From positions 78,642,705 to 78,706,704 of the forward strand of contig CP136067.1 of NCBI GenBank assembly GCA_032622095.1: a stretch of DNA of 64,000 bases, read 5' to 3'. The stretch comes from Siphonodentalium dalli (taxonomy: Eukaryota; Mollusca; Scaphopoda; Gadilida; Siphonodentaliidae). The position numbers and the translations under genes are program-made. Shown here piece after piece: positions 24,297 to 36,458 of this stretch. How positions within the stretch are numbered: the stretch's first letter is position 1; the number at the start of each line of letters is the position of its first letter. The notes beneath the pieces are model-generated. The model did no database searches. It saw nothing but the letters and a program-made list of their open reading frames with translations, and had not been told where the DNA came from.

Positions 24297-24655
24297 TTAT
24301 TCATTTGGAGCTATTTTAATGCCATAATTAATTCGACCTGCATGAGTAAATACCAATGTGAGAAGAACCGTTTGTTGAAGCAAGTTGGCCTTGTCCAGAT
24401 CGTCAGTTACGAACGGTGGGCCATTAACATTAATAGTGTTATTCCTGCTGGGGACAGTGCTGGGAGTGTATGTATAGGAGTGGAATACTATTTGTTTTCT
24501 TTTTACATATAGCAGTAAATTTATTATTTGCCAAAAATGGCGAGGGGATGGTGAATATTTAACCCGGTTTTCAATTTGTATAATTTTAGCTTTTTCGAAC
24601 CTTTTCATGTTCTTAATATTGTTCCTAAAAATGATCTTATACTGACTCGCTTATT
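24297..24655 (-). mobile_element. LINE fragment, region before the RT domain
   Basis: The minus frame 24608-24297, open further upstream to about 24650, encodes a basic helix (KNMKRFEKAKIIQIENR), then PRHFWQIIN, then INVNGPPFVTDDLDKANLL. This order (basic helix, FW, a VTD...KA.LL block) is the usual linker between the endonuclease and reverse transcriptase of LINE ORF2. It may belong to the same family as the 3' fragments at 2871 and 21097. No catalytic residues remain. Confidence 0.5.
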
Positions 24656-24720
24656 AAAATTGGACCAGACAGTGTTCTCGACCAGGCAGTGTTCTCGACC
24701 AGGCAGTGTTTGTGATTCTG
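24656..24720 (+). repeat. Short tandem repeat (17 bp x about 3)
   Basis: GACCAGGCAGTGTTCTC and variants repeat three times in a row. Confidence 0.7.
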
Positions 24721-26149
24721 GTAGGGATTTAAATTAAGTTACATGCATGTAATGATAATACGTTTCGATAAATCTAGTGAATCTGCTATTGAAGCATCCA
24801 GGTACTCCCAATATTTTGGATCACAATCGTGTTCTCATCTATAGGATATTCCTAATATAATATGTTTTTTCATAGAGAAAATATCAAACGATATATATAG
24901 TTTCGAGGAGTCAAATTCTAAATCGTGCCAGCGTCAGCGGAAGATATTATTTGTGAACATTATACGCATATCCTCCTCCTTTGGAATTATTGACAGGGGG
25001 TAAAAGTCAGGAATCGTTAATTTATCGGAGAATGGGGTTCAATGTGGGTCACACTGCAGGCCATTACAGACGGCGATGTGAGTGTCGCGATTTTTGCGTC
25101 ACAATATGCTTGTGGAAATTCTGTCATCATATATACGTTGGGCGTTGCCATCTGAATAGGCCTTAAAACATAATACACCATACTCGTCGATGATGTCGAG
25201 TATTTTCTACGGATATATACTTCGAATATTGTAATGAGATATGGAGATTGAATGGCTATATATTTACAGTTGACGTCGGAGTGCCTGGATTCGTTTCAAT
25301 TCTCGCACGATATAGCATGCTGAGGGTTATAAAAATCAGGTTGAACCATATATTCAGATTGAGTGTCCGGAAGTTGTAGGTTACGAGTCCGCAATTTGTT
25401 GCCACCTGAGGATTGTGGGCTTTCCTCTTCAAATCGAAGATTCCCATCGCTACCATATACTGCTGTATCGAACAAGTCATGTCAGTGTTTTGATATGTGA
25501 TTCGATATGAGTATCGGGGAGCGATTGGGTCTTGGGGCCGTATATATTATAGAGGTGATTTGGTGTTGCCATATGCCACCCGTAAGTTGCACTGCTGTTT
25601 GGGAGAGAATAATTCAGTGTGTGCGGTCGGTTGATGGAATCTTACAGCAAGTCTCCTGAATGCGAATGTATATTGTCAATTATAATTGTCACACACATCA
25701 ACCCATTAAAGATGGATTATCTCTTCATATAACAATTTTGAAATAGTTTCGTGGGTACAGAATAATTAATATGAATTGAAGACCCACGTCCCGAAACACT
25801 TCTATCAATTAATATTGATTTTATTTCGAATATTTTATTTTAAACTGAGATGATAAAGTGGGACACTTTATTATTCCATGTTTAGAACAGACCATTCAGT
25901 CGATACCATATACCGATAGAGATCATGTTTTGGTTATTCGAATGATATTCCAGTATTGCGCATTTGCTATAGAGGGTATCGAATAACAAAGCTCATACCC
26001 GAAACGTCTTCCGATGTGCTTAGATATTATAGCAGTTCGCATTACCAAATCGTTGGAGAATTCAGAGCGCTCCGGAAGTAATCGGTTGTTTTTCTCATGC
26101 CGACAACATTTAACTAGATTCGACTTCAAATTTACACATGTTACTTTCC
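24721..26149. other. Gene-free stretch
   Basis: No coding region or clear repeat recognised. Confidence 0.35.
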
Positions 26150-26310
26150 ATCAATGGGTGGCTTTTGACCCGCTCATCACGAGCGCGTGAGAGCGTGAAA
26201 CTCCATGACAATCGCGTCGTGAATGTTACGCAGGTCACGTCACAATACGACGGATCGGATCGCGCTGATTGGCTCCGCGCCGCCAGTTACTGATTAAAAC
26301 CTCAGATACT
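26150..26310. promoter_or_regulatory. CpG-dense block with CCAAT- and CRE-like words
   Basis: This 150-bp block stands out from its AT-rich surroundings. It has many CpGs, a CACGTCAC word (CRE half-site plus E-box-like), and an inverted CCAAT (GATTGGCTCC) next to GCGCCGCC. Such composition suits a promoter or enhancer, but no adjacent exon could be identified on either strand. The idea is an inference from composition only. Confidence 0.25.
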
Positions 26311-27499
26311 TTCCCCACTTCGATTGCGGCTCTGGAAACTATACGACGAAATGATAATCAATTTTTCCTTGTCTGATCCCCCATCAACTGTCTATCGCCG
26401 AATGATCGTGTTTGATGTTCCGCTATCGAGCAAATCTGTCCGCATTGTCGACGGACAATTTGTTACGACTAACAAATTTCTACGTCAGATTAAAGTTACA
26501 CCGTGTATCTTAAATCATAATAAGATTGAAGCATGTAGTGCAATAACGATTTATTACTAAACCAACTTGACCAAGTGTTATATAGATGAGCACTGCATTT
26601 AGGTTCTTCATACTTTCATTATATTATTAAAGCTGGAAATAGTGACAATCACCATAGACAAAATATGCTTAGATATCTCAGGTAAATACACACACATGAA
26701 TACATTCGCTATATAATAACGAGAGCGGGTTATTCGTAACAGAATTCCACACACAACTGAATAAATCCCTTCACTTCCATGTATCGTGTTGTAAACTACA
26801 ATTCCAACAACTCCATCATATTGTGGGGGAACAAATTGAACAACACATGCAGGTCGTGAACCGTTTATAGTGATGTATTTAATCTTTATTTACTATCGCA
26901 GGTTTGTAGAACAGTATACAGTAAGATTTAGTTACAAATGGCACGAAGTTATACAACGATCGTCAGCCTCAGCCCCTGCCACATTTTAAGTCATTCCTCG
27001 CATGTTTGAAATTAACCGAATTTTACGCCACACGAAATGGATTCGACATTAAAACAGCAACTACAATAAAATCATCATCGCACATGATCAGACGAGAAGA
27101 CACCGTTTAGAAAACAACTTCGGAATACATCAGTTATAGGTGCTGATGGTCATCGGCGCACCATAAACCGTTTACTGAGGCCAGAATTACATAAGTGCGG
27201 TTCTGTTTTGTCATTATTAATCAGATCTAATAATTAATAAGGAATGAGGTCTGATCATCCAGTAAATTAAAGAACAAGAATTCGATGTTAAATATAACGC
27301 ATTCATGCCCACGACCGACCGTTATTATTCAATTGCACTGGCCTCCGACAAGAACATATATTCAGTTAGAGGTATCTATATCTTCCTAATATAACAACAT
27401 GCGCTGAGCATCCCACGAGCGCCCAACTCTCATACCTCTGACGTAGGTTTTCCGTGCAATTTAATTATGCTAACATCTGGCGGATGAGTGTACCCACGC
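26311..27499. other. Gene-free stretch
   Basis: No gene recognised. The 78-codon + frame at 26324-26560 follows the CpG block but shows no family features. Confidence 0.3.
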
Positions 27500-27845
27500 A
27501 TTATCTGCTTATAATTTAATTTGCTTTAGGTAAATAATCTGCTTAGAATCCCTCAGTTTGAGTCGATAATGTGCTGAAAATGAGAGCGTTTTAGTCACAT
27601 TTTCTACTCATAATGAGGCGATTCTGAGCAGATTATGTGCGGACAATGACACAAATGATCCAACTCACGACTTTTCAGGTGTACGCTCTTTAAAATGTGT
27701 TTTCACTTTGGCCCGCGCCACAAACCGAAATAACGGGCATGAGTCCAATATCTGCTTATTTGAGAATCAACCGATCACATTATGTACATATTTCGTATTA
27801 TAGGTCGATTATGTGCGTATTTGTGCGAGGCTATGTTGAACCCAG
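27500..27845 (+). mobile_element. Fold-back family, copy B (left-arm orientation)
   Basis: Matches the left arm of copy A (1289-1575) in order. Shared blocks: CTGCTTAGAATC, TTTAGTCACATTTTCTACTC, CAACTCACGACTT, TACGCTCTTTAAAATGTG, GGCCCGCGCCA and CATTATGTACATATTTCG. Only a single arm is present, so this is a solo half or a truncated copy. It carries one TAAAGAGCG motif on the minus strand. Confidence 0.7.
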
Positions 27846-29030
27846 AGAGGGATGCAGTGGTGATCAAACACTGCATGACCTTTAAGCAAAGTATGTTTAT
27901 TCACCAGTAGATAAATCTTGCTTTCATGCTTTTCATTCACAGAAGACATCCGAGAATACACCGAATGTGCAAAATTATATATATGGCCCCGTGACGATGC
28001 AACGGGGCGTGTGTTTCATTCGAGGAAATAACTATATTTATTACATGATCCTATCCTTATTCTATTCAATAAACCCATTCTATAAATTGATATTAAACGT
28101 TCGTTGCATGACAGGAAATAGTGCCAGGTGACCTTTGACTTCCGGTTTGTCGTTTGTTTACATTCCGTAGGCTACGTCTCAAAATATTATGACTTCGATG
28201 TATTTTTCCAACAACTCTAACGAATGATGAGTTTAAAAAGTTATTTAATTAAATATACGTCATTAAATACGTCAAAGAGTCTTTATTTATCTGGGACTAT
28301 TAGGTCTGGACAGAGCCTTTGGCTCGTTTTGTAAACTCGTTTTGTAAATTCCGCTATAAACTGGAGACTCGTTGTAGATCCTCTATAAAAATAATATACA
28401 ATTTACCATTTCATGTTGAAACTTTTGGCTTGCCACGTTTGTCGTTCTAATCAATTTATAATTCACTATGATATTACATTAATCATATCAAAGGATATGC
28501 CTCGCATGTTTCGCAAGGAATTTATGTCACGGCGATGAGGGTGAACTATGCTACAATGTATAGTAACTTCTGCTTCTGATCGCCATTTAGCAGCCATCTT
28601 GGACACAATTGGCTAATTCTGATAACAGCTGCATGATATGTGGTGATTCCCATGCTTGTCCTACTAAACTCTACTCAATTAATTTTCCAATCTTTATACG
28701 AGAGGCTAGTTTCTTTAAAAAAATCATATTGCATTGCGTAATTATTTTTGAGAGCTCGGTCAGTGCTGCATGCATGCTGGGACCCCAGAAATGACATACT
28801 GTGTTAACAAATTAAAAGTTATCGTGGTTGGAGAGAACTGTCGAGTTGCAACCAATTATAAATAAATATATTTTTAAAGGAAAAAAACAATCTACCACCT
28901 CGGTCGTCCATTATTGCCAGCAGTATATCTTCTGGTGTGATGTCTAAATGCTAATTTGCAACACTGGCAGTCGTAATGGACACAACAAGTAAGAAATACT
29001 GCCGCAAATTGTCTGTATACCAAGATGACG
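27846..29030. other. Gene-free stretch
   Basis: No gene or repeat recognised with confidence. The 61-codon frame at 28609-28794 has no known domain. Confidence 0.3.
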
Positions 29031-29158
29031 AAGTCAGTTTCATAGCAGCAACGATTATCCTTATTTATCATCAATATAAAAACATATAAACCAGAGTCAG
29101 TTTCATAGCAGCAACGATTATCCTTATTTATCATCAATATAAAAACATATAAACCAGA
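29031..29158 (+). repeat. Two tandem copies of a 63-bp unit
   Basis: The segment from GTCAGTTTCATAGCAGCAAC to AACATATAAACCAGA occurs twice back to back with essentially no differences, indicating a recent duplication. Confidence 0.85.
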
Positions 29159-29283
29159 GTGGCTTGTCGTTGAGTAGCAAAAAATAATACTAAAGATTGA
29201 GCCATGAACTTTAATGCACGTATCGCTAATGACATGCATGTAATGTTACATTATTATATTATTATAGATGCGTGTCTTAAAGA

Positions 29284-29805
29284 TACTGGCGGCGTTGGCG
29301 GTGGGTATATGCTGTTAAAATATTCACCTCCGTCAAAAACCGCCATAAACAGAAATAATAGTAAAATATAGACAGACTTTGTTCTTATACCAATCAGAAA
29401 TATGGCATAAGCAGTATGTTATTTTCAAATGTTTTTCCTTTGTTATGTAAACAAAAGCAAAAAAACGTTACAGAACCTGGCTTTTGTTTAGATCCGGATA
29501 TGGTAAACATAAAAAGCGTTTTTTTTTACTGTTTTCCTGATATGGAAATAATAAAGAGCGTTTATATCTGTTGTGTGTGATTAACTAATATAATTGCGCT
29601 GTGTTATGTAAACAGAAGCAAAACTTCTGTAACACGAGCAGGCTCTTGTTTACGTCCACCACCGTACGTCTTGACGACAATATACTATTTACGCGCTGAT
29701 ACTATTCGGCATATGAACAAAACTATATATATTTTAATATTCCTTCCGTTGATGGCGATTTGAACAAATATAAATATTTCTGCAACGAACGCCGCCCGTG
29801 CATTT
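29284..29805 (+). mobile_element. 0.5-kb MITE-like element, copy 1 (upstream of Hox2)
   Basis: Ends are inverted: it starts ACTGGCGGCGTTGGC and ends CGAACGCCGCCCGTGC, so the terminal repeat is about GGCGGCGTT. Inside are TTATGTAAACA and CTTTTGTTTA motifs twice and two AAAGCG/AAAGAGCG motifs. A second copy with high visible identity lies at 53709-54224 in the same orientation. No coding capacity, so non-autonomous. Superfamily not assigned. Confidence 0.75.
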
Positions 29806-31723
29806 AAGTGTCATACTGTTTTAATATAACCGCAGTCTGAGCTATACAAGGTTTGTGCTGGTTCTAGCCCCGACATGGGTGAAAAATTTTCAGTTGAGGG
29901 ACATCTCAATGTGCCATTCCGAACGATAAATGCACATTTCGATAAGAAATGAGATTTATTCACGCACAATTAATTCAATTACTTAGTTTCGTCACCTTAT
30001 GAATACAGGTATGGAGAAAATTATTTACAATATATTCATTATTTACAATAACATGTGGACTCCCGGTGATAAAAATGATCATTATTATCTCTGCGCTATA
30101 ATATAAGGTAAAATTAATCAATATAAACAGACATGAATCCGCAGATTTGTATGCAGCAATGAACACTCATACCGAGTCAATGTCTCCATAAATCCGATAT
30201 ATATATATTTTTTTTTTTTTAATTTAATTTATTTATTGCTCTTTTCTTTCCTTAACAACAAGCCCTGTGATATAAACTCTGTTCGTTATATGTTGGTCTT
30301 GCAACCAGTCGCATCCTTAATATATTGTCCGGCGGTGGGTGGGTAAACTATTCAATTAACGCGTGAATGCACCTATTGCACGGGAGTTTAACAAATAGTC
30401 GCATCTCATTTTTTCTATACACAATATGTAAATTTCTGTTCGTAATAAACACAAGTAATCAATTCAATATTCACAAAATTGCTTGGTGGAAAAATTATCT
30501 CAATACCTGACAAAGGTGTGAAATTGTCTACGGAAAGATATTCGGTTGCGTCGAATGATGAACGAAAACATCGCCTTTATATCCACCAGAGCGATGAATG
30601 GAGGATAATAGCCGGTTTGGATTGTTTAGCTTCACGTCAAAACGTCCGTCTCGCATTGTAGTCACCCACAACAAGCCTCACAGAAGTTTAAATCTCAAAT
30701 CTCTACCTTCAAGCGAAGATACCGATCTGATTTATATAAAGTTCTTTGATGTATCCGCGCGACGATTTGATCCATTCAACACCTCCAAAACTTTGACTGC
30801 GAACCTATAGGCTGAAGTCAACAAGATTCTGTCATTGAACATCCTTAATTAACAATCGATTGCCTATTTTCGATTTAAATTATTTCATCCTGTATTACGC
30901 GTGCGTTCGGCGCGCGGTTTCTCATTTGAGAGCCTATTTGTGAATTAAGTGATGGCAATTGTGGTCAATAACTCTTAGCTGTTAATTATACCGTTGACTC
31001 TATTTGTGACACCATATCCACAAATCTGGTTATGTAATTTTTCTTGCGATGTCAATTCTCGAACAAATTGACTCCTTGGCAGTATATATAGTCAAAACGA
31101 CAAATAAAAATACCGTCAGTTAAAATGGTTCTGTCCACATCGAAGTGAATTCAGTTGAGATAATCAGTTGAGGAAATTATATATACTTCTCTTACATACT
31201 CCAAGATGCGTGCATTCATCCATCAGTACTCTTAAGCTGTTGAAAAGGCAACGATGTGTGCCGAAACCGGTATATAGATGTATGTACATACATGTATAAT
31301 TGTGTAATATCGTACCGATGTTGTCATCTTTAGTAGTGGTCTGGTGGAACAGAGACACAGCAGATCATCGGTATATGCATGTATCTAAAACTGAAGACAA
31401 TGCATCCACATTCTTCACTCCCTTGACGTGCAAGCGATACACCAGTCTTAACTTTTAAACACTTTTATATACTCGGTCCGATTGTATTGATATCACCACC
31501 CATCTAGTATTGGGAAACTTGGTGGAAATCCGCCTGTATATAGTTTTCAGCAATAAATCCATCTTCTCAATATACTGTTTTCCCCTCATAAAGTTTTAAA
31601 AATAAAACCTCCATCAGTAACTTGCTCAATATATTATTTATATATATATAGTTCCAATTATGCACGATACATCACAAACACAACATTGAAACTGATGTGG
31701 TCGTTTTATATGTCGAGATTAAC
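29806..31723. other. Gene-free stretch
   Basis: No supported gene. Short frames at 30479-30810 lack recognisable features. Simple T and TA runs occur near 30198-30225. Confidence 0.3.
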
Positions 31724-31812
31724 TGTTGCCCAGATGGTAACGTGTCAGATAACGGTTCATATAACACAAGCAAAAGACGAGGCCGCTGGTTCGATTCCCA
31801 TCTGCATCGGAT
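31724..31812 (+). mobile_element. tRNA-derived SINE head, copy 1
   Basis: An RNA polymerase III A-box-like word, TTGCCCAGATGG (31726-31737), and a perfect B-box, GGTTCGATTCC (31788-31798), are spaced 62 bp start to start. The stretch does not fold into a full tRNA cloverleaf in my reading (no paired acceptor ends), so it is a SINE head and not a tRNA gene. The same 62-bp spacing is found at 59203/59265. Confidence 0.6.
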
Positions 31813-32217
31813 GTATTGTATTGAGTTTTACATTTAGAACGAAAAATTTCAGTTTCATTGTATAGTTTCCGTATAGTGTACCATTGGGATTTGTGTTGTT
31901 ATTCACTATATGTTGTGCCAACACCTCGTCGAATGAAGCGACATCTGTAAGAGCAATACTGTTATACATGGTAGTTTTGTAATTCTTAAAGTAGAAGACA
32001 ATCATGTATATTATGTGGAAGCCGACATGAAGCTTATACTTTATAATAGAGGGTCTGGTTTTGGTTTGTTGTGGAGGTTTAATTTCACTGAGAATTCATT
32101 CCAGTGCACGTAGAAACCGCCGACACCGGTGATCAACTGACCAACTTACCATGTTACACACATCTAGCGGGTAAGACCTTTTTCAGGGCACAAAAACATC
32201 TCCGGATTCTTTTGAAA
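31813..32217. other. Short gene-free stretch
   Basis: Follows the SINE head and probably includes its body and tail. No gene recognised. Confidence 0.3.
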
Positions 32218-32433
32218 ATGTCCCTAAAGGCTGCAGTACTTTTTTGTGTGGTTGTATACTCCTTTCTCTTTGCAGCGTATAATGATCAATTGAACGAGTG
32301 CCCTATTGGCATATTTATGAGTTACGGTTTGGAACAAATTCTTACGAATCAATCAATATGTGGAAATCCCCGAATTCCAATCATGTCATGCAAAGTTATG
32401 ACTTCGGTGTTCGTAAAATGTTTTCCGAAGTAG
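32218..32433 (+). CDS. Candidate small secreted Cys-containing peptide (71 aa), unrecognised
   Basis: ATG at 32218 has an A at -3. The 71-residue product starts with a short charged end and a hydrophobic stretch (about residues 5-20, AAVLFCVVVYSFLFAA) like a signal peptide. A 51-residue mature part follows with four cysteines and a short basic end (VKCFPK). An acceptor-like CTTTTTCAG lies about 33 bp upstream of the ATG, so this could be a terminal exon. No family is recognised. Signal-peptide-like ORFs also arise by chance in AT-rich DNA, and the residues before the predicted cleavage site are not ideal. It sits 2.3 kb upstream of Hox2 on the same strand. Confidence 0.25.
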   Translation: MSLKAAVLFCVVVYSFLFAAYNDQLNECPIGIFMSYGLEQILTNQSICGNPRIPIMSCKVMTSVFVKCFPK

Positions 32434-32855
32434 TCGTAAAAAGTGATTTTTTTTTTAATTCCCACAAGTAACTCAACTGCAAATGGTATATACTGCCAGG
32501 GGGAACTGCGGGACACAACGTAAATTTTGTCCTTATTCATTTAGGGGGGGGGGTTGTCGGAAAAAATTTGCATGTAATTTTTTTCCAAATATGTATTTTC
32601 AGACTCACAACTTCAATTTTCTCTCATTTTATAGAATATGGATTAACCTTAATATCCAAATCATATATACATGAGTAGTACAATCCACCTAAAACAATTT
32701 TGGATATCCACTGTCTTGGTTTACATGTGATATTGACCCCATTAACCCTCCTAATAATGCCGACTATGTCAGTGTCTACCAGTCGAATGCAGAATTCTAC
32801 CCTGCGATCGCTTATCTGGCAAATTTTTACTGCAGAACTATCCCATGTATTAAAG
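32434..32855. other. Gene-free stretch
   Basis: Contains a T run and a G run (about 32546-32553). No gene recognised. Confidence 0.3.
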
Positions 32856-33345
32856 GTACTCAATCCGAACAGAGGGTCCACATCTCAACAGATTCCAACA
32901 ACAACAATCCGATCAGAGGGTCCTATATTACTATTTCTTTGGTTTTGGGGGTAAAAAATATTTGATTCGAGTCGAGGAACCCATCAAACAAAGCTCAGAG
33001 TTATTAGATATTGATTTTTGAAATTTGTTAGTTTCTCGAGATGAGTACTAATAATTGCCGTCAGTTTCGTAACCTGCGCGAGATGTGTACACCAAAACAC
33101 TTTTCAAACAGACAAGGATGGATAACTCTAAAATCAAGTGGTAATAATAACGCAATTTTGACTGAGTTATGGGCCAGAAAGTATTCCCGACAATGAAAAA
33201 TAATAGATTTCTAAAATCGATATCTAACAAATCTGAGCTTTGATGGGTGACTTCCTCGACTCGAATCAAATATTTTTGACCCCCGAAGCCATTAAAATAG
33301 TAATTGAGAGGAGTTTTATCGGATTGAGTACCTTTAAACAATTTC
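32856..33345. repeat. Inverted repeat with about 160-bp arms
   Basis: The left arm (about 32856-33020) and the right arm (about 33180-33345) are approximate reverse complements. Both contain AAAGGTACTCAATCCGA, AATATTTGATTCGAGTCGAGG and CAAAGCTCAGA in mirror order, with a 160-bp spacer. This is a fold-back or MITE structure. Long open frames across it, for example the 141-codon minus frame 33473-33048, are incidental. Confidence 0.7.
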
Positions 33346-33915
33346 TCCTCCAACGGTATCAGAAAACAGTTATATGCGGGTATCTCACTCATCTCATTTG
33401 CATCTTTTTCAAAGTCGAGGTAATGACTAGTTGTCATTTTTTTAAAGTGCATACAAAGCGTTGCGATCACCAATATACATGTTTGTACATGTCATGACAT
33501 CACGATGTACAAATCTGCGTTCTACTGGTAGACAATGACCATTTTAGTCATAATAATCTAAACTAAGTTACCAAGCACCTTCTCGTGAATTGTATGCTTC
33601 TGTGTTTTTTTCGGTTTCCAGTCAAACCGAGTTGTTGTCCGGCTGGGGTAGATTTGATTTTTCTGGGGGGGGGGGGGGGGGCAAATGATCAGTGGAAAAA
33701 CTGTTTTGCTGTTTTTGGGGGTGGGTACCCAAACCGAAGAAAACAGTCCCCCCCCCCCCTGATACTGCATGTATATAAGTTTCCCAATGCCGAAAGCACA
33801 ACTTCTACGAAAAACATATCAACACACATGACAATAGCCCATTGCATATTGTTATTTGTTTTTGTTGAGTCATTGCAGATGACGAAATGTTAGTAATTGT
33901 TCACTGTGAACAGTT

Positions 33916-33964
<49 letters not shown>

Positions 33965-34627
33965 CAAACCCTCTAGTTAGATGCATTCTGGTGTCAGAAC
34001 CTTTCTAGTTTATTTTATTTTTCAAACCTCTTTATTCCATCGACTGCTATTTCGTGTTCCTTGTTTCATATACGCAATAATGAGACATGCTGTTTCTGTT
34101 TACAATATAGCATCATTTACACACTCGATGTGTCCATGTGGTGACGATTATTTTAACTAGCATACAAATCTAGATAATCCAAAATCTCCTCTTTATATTA
34201 AGACTGACAACGTCAATACTGTCGTACACATTTGGGGTGCCATCAACATATATAACATTATAATGCACGAAATCGACGCACAATATGGTCGCAGAAATCG
34301 CAACCAGCATCTAATTAGTGAAATATGTGTTTCTAACATAAAACAAAACCCTACTTATTATTTCTGATCTCATCTACAGATAAGCTATTGTCGCTGCATT
34401 CAATACCACACACCGACGAATGGCGTGAATAAATTCAATTACTACCAGTGTGGCATCCCGCAGGAAGGTACGTCCCATTTTCGTCCACTTGTCAAACCTC
34501 GAGATTTATGAGCCATCATTGGTTTCTCTGAGTCACGTGACGCATCAGAAATCAGATGGAGGATATATTGATAACTAGTGTTACTCAGCTACTACAAATA
34601 CACCGGCATGACAACTTAATGGGATGC
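33346..34627. other. Upstream flank of Hox2
   Basis: Contains a G run (about 33665-33682) and an (AT)n microsatellite (about 33918-33962). Nothing coding. The last 200 bp before the gene has more mixed composition and may be promoter-proximal. Confidence 0.4.
34532..34541. promoter_or_regulatory. Palindromic E-box upstream of Hox2
   Basis: GTCACGTGAC is a perfect 10-bp palindrome containing CACGTG, the bHLH-Zip (USF/MITF/Myc-type) site. It lies 165 bp upstream of the Hox2 ATG. Function is inferred from position and sequence only. Confidence 0.25.
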
Positions 34628-34656
34628 TATAAGATATATTGTACGTGGTTCAGTGT
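34628..34656 (+). promoter_or_regulatory. Possible TATA box and initiator of Hox2
   Basis: TATAAGA at 34628-34634 is followed 24 bp later by TTCAGTG (34649-34655), which fits the TCAGT initiator pattern of invertebrates. The spacing is somewhat short for TATA to start site. This would give a 5' leader of about 54 nt. AT-rich chance matches are common. Confidence 0.25.
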
Positions 34657-34705
34657 TGTGTTAAAGTAGAGAAAGTTTACGCGTTCACGGTATTCTGTCG
34701 TCGCG

Positions 34706-34991
34706 ATGGACGACGGTTTGGAGACAGGTTTTATCAACAGTCAGCCTTCAATGGCGGAGTTTATGACGAACGTTCCGGGTATGAATGGAACGTATATGAC
34801 TTCGACTGACACGGGACTACAAGCTTACTGTCAGCCGTTTAATGGAGGGTATTTACCTCCAGAGGCTATGCCTCCTGTCGGAGGGAGCCCCGCTTTGCCA
34901 GATCCGTCGGGGATCGGATTAAAAATTCCAGATTTTCCTTGGATGAAAGACAAAAAATCAAGACAAAAATCCCCTTCGTCGGTCATCATGG
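34706..34991 (+). CDS. Hox2: Hox2 / proboscipedia homeobox gene, exon 1
   Basis: Codes for residues 1-95 plus the first base of codon 96. The Hox2 protein is a sequence-specific nuclear transcription factor that patterns anterior body regions. Near the N-terminus GFINSQPSMAEFM matches the GFINSQPS motif shared with vertebrate HOXA2. IPDFPWMKDKK (hexapeptide core at residues 77-81) is the PBX/Exd-contacting motif with the group-2 style PWMK. The ATG at 34706 opens this conserved start and no earlier in-frame Met competes. The exon ends at a consensus donor, G|GTAAGC, in phase 1, which joins correctly to the acceptor at 48574 (G plus AT makes an Asp codon). Confidence 0.95.
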
Positions 34992-35319
34992 GTAAGCATA
35001 AATTGTGTACTTAGCTTAACAAATTATTTTTCTTTTCTTTTATATTTTATAACCGACGAGCAATTCCCTAATACTACACTAAGAAAGGGGCCATATGAAT
35101 GCAATTTCGTATTCCGAAAACGAAACAGATTCTACTACATATATTTATAATAGAACATTTCTCATATTTATAATATTTTAAATACAATAAAATTCTTACG
35201 ATAATACAAAATTAGATACATTGTCGATACATTGTTTACAGTTTATAAATGTTTCCTATTTACCAAACACTTTGCAAATATGTTGAGACCACCATTAATA
35301 TTGCAAATACAAGCAAATA

Positions 35320-35405
35320 GGTATCAAACAAATAATTTAAGCTTTATGTTCAATAGAATACATATGTATCAAACAAATAATTTAAGCTTTATGTTCAATA
35401 GAATA
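35320..35405 (+). repeat. Two tandem copies of a 45-bp unit
   Basis: The segment TATCAAACAAATAATTTAAG to CAATAGAATA occurs twice with a 45-bp period, with differences only at the ends. Confidence 0.8.
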
Positions 35406-36458
35406 AATCTCAAGTTGTTGACCGCCATTACATATACACGAATATGCATACCAGGATCCTAATACAAATATTAAAACCAAAAAATATTGTGATTCTTGTA
35501 TTTTAAATTAATTCCAAATTACGTCTTTAAACTGGTCACTTGATTTTGACAAATGTGATTATTTGCTAACGAAAGAATGCGAGACAATTAGTAACCAAAA
35601 TTATAGTGTTGAACACCTTTAGATACTAGGCGTACGAAACATATATAATGAAATTTTTCGGTAAATACCGTTCTAATTACGTAGTATGATTACGTCGGTC
35701 GAACAGGAAAGTAATCCACAATAGTGCTTTTGGCGGAACAATTTTCTCACATGACATGTATCTTCAGAAATATAATATTCTCTACTGTTTTGGAAACAAT
35801 TATCATAGAATGAGATACGTATTAGATGTATATTATATTCCTTTAAAGCAAAGGGTTAGTATATTTGCTGATTTAAACAAATATCACCATGGAAATAATT
35901 ATAATATCAGCGAACATAATTGTTTAGGACAACGCTAAAAAAATGCATTTATCACTAAAAAAAATCCAATAAATAAATAATTAATTATATATACTATTCT
36001 TGATATGTTATTCGTGGTAACTCATTTATTTGACAAGAGAACTGGTAATAAAATTCAGAACTCCACGGTGTGCTAAACCCTTTTTTATTTGTAAAGATTA
36101 TTAAAATCTACTGGCAATGGTCATTATATATTATACACATGATTGGTGCGGTAAATATGTTGTCAGGAATGTGAAATGTTTAATAACTTGTATATAGGCT
36201 TAATTAACAATACCTCATGGTGTTAACTTACAAATAATATAGACAGAACGCCATTCCAAAAACATAAGATTATAGGTATACATAGACCGGATAAACTCAT
36301 TACAATAAGTTGTTAAATAATAAGCTTTAAACTTAAAAGTCGACGCTCTCCATATTGTAGTTCATATGTTTGATATATTGGCATGTGTCTAAAAATGAAA
36401 GATGAGAATCAAGATGAGTCTATATATGGTTTTCCACAGGAATGTATTTACCCAGTGT

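Noticed and set aside
31724-31812. Functional tRNA gene
   Set aside because: The A- and B-boxes are present, but I cannot pair acceptor or anticodon arms, and box spacing equals that of another SINE-like copy.
33048-33473. 141-codon minus ORF
   Set aside because: It lies across the arms of an inverted repeat and shows no protein family features.
34532-34541. Fold-back repeat end
   Set aside because: Only 10 bp long with no flanking symmetry. It is better viewed as an E-box palindrome.
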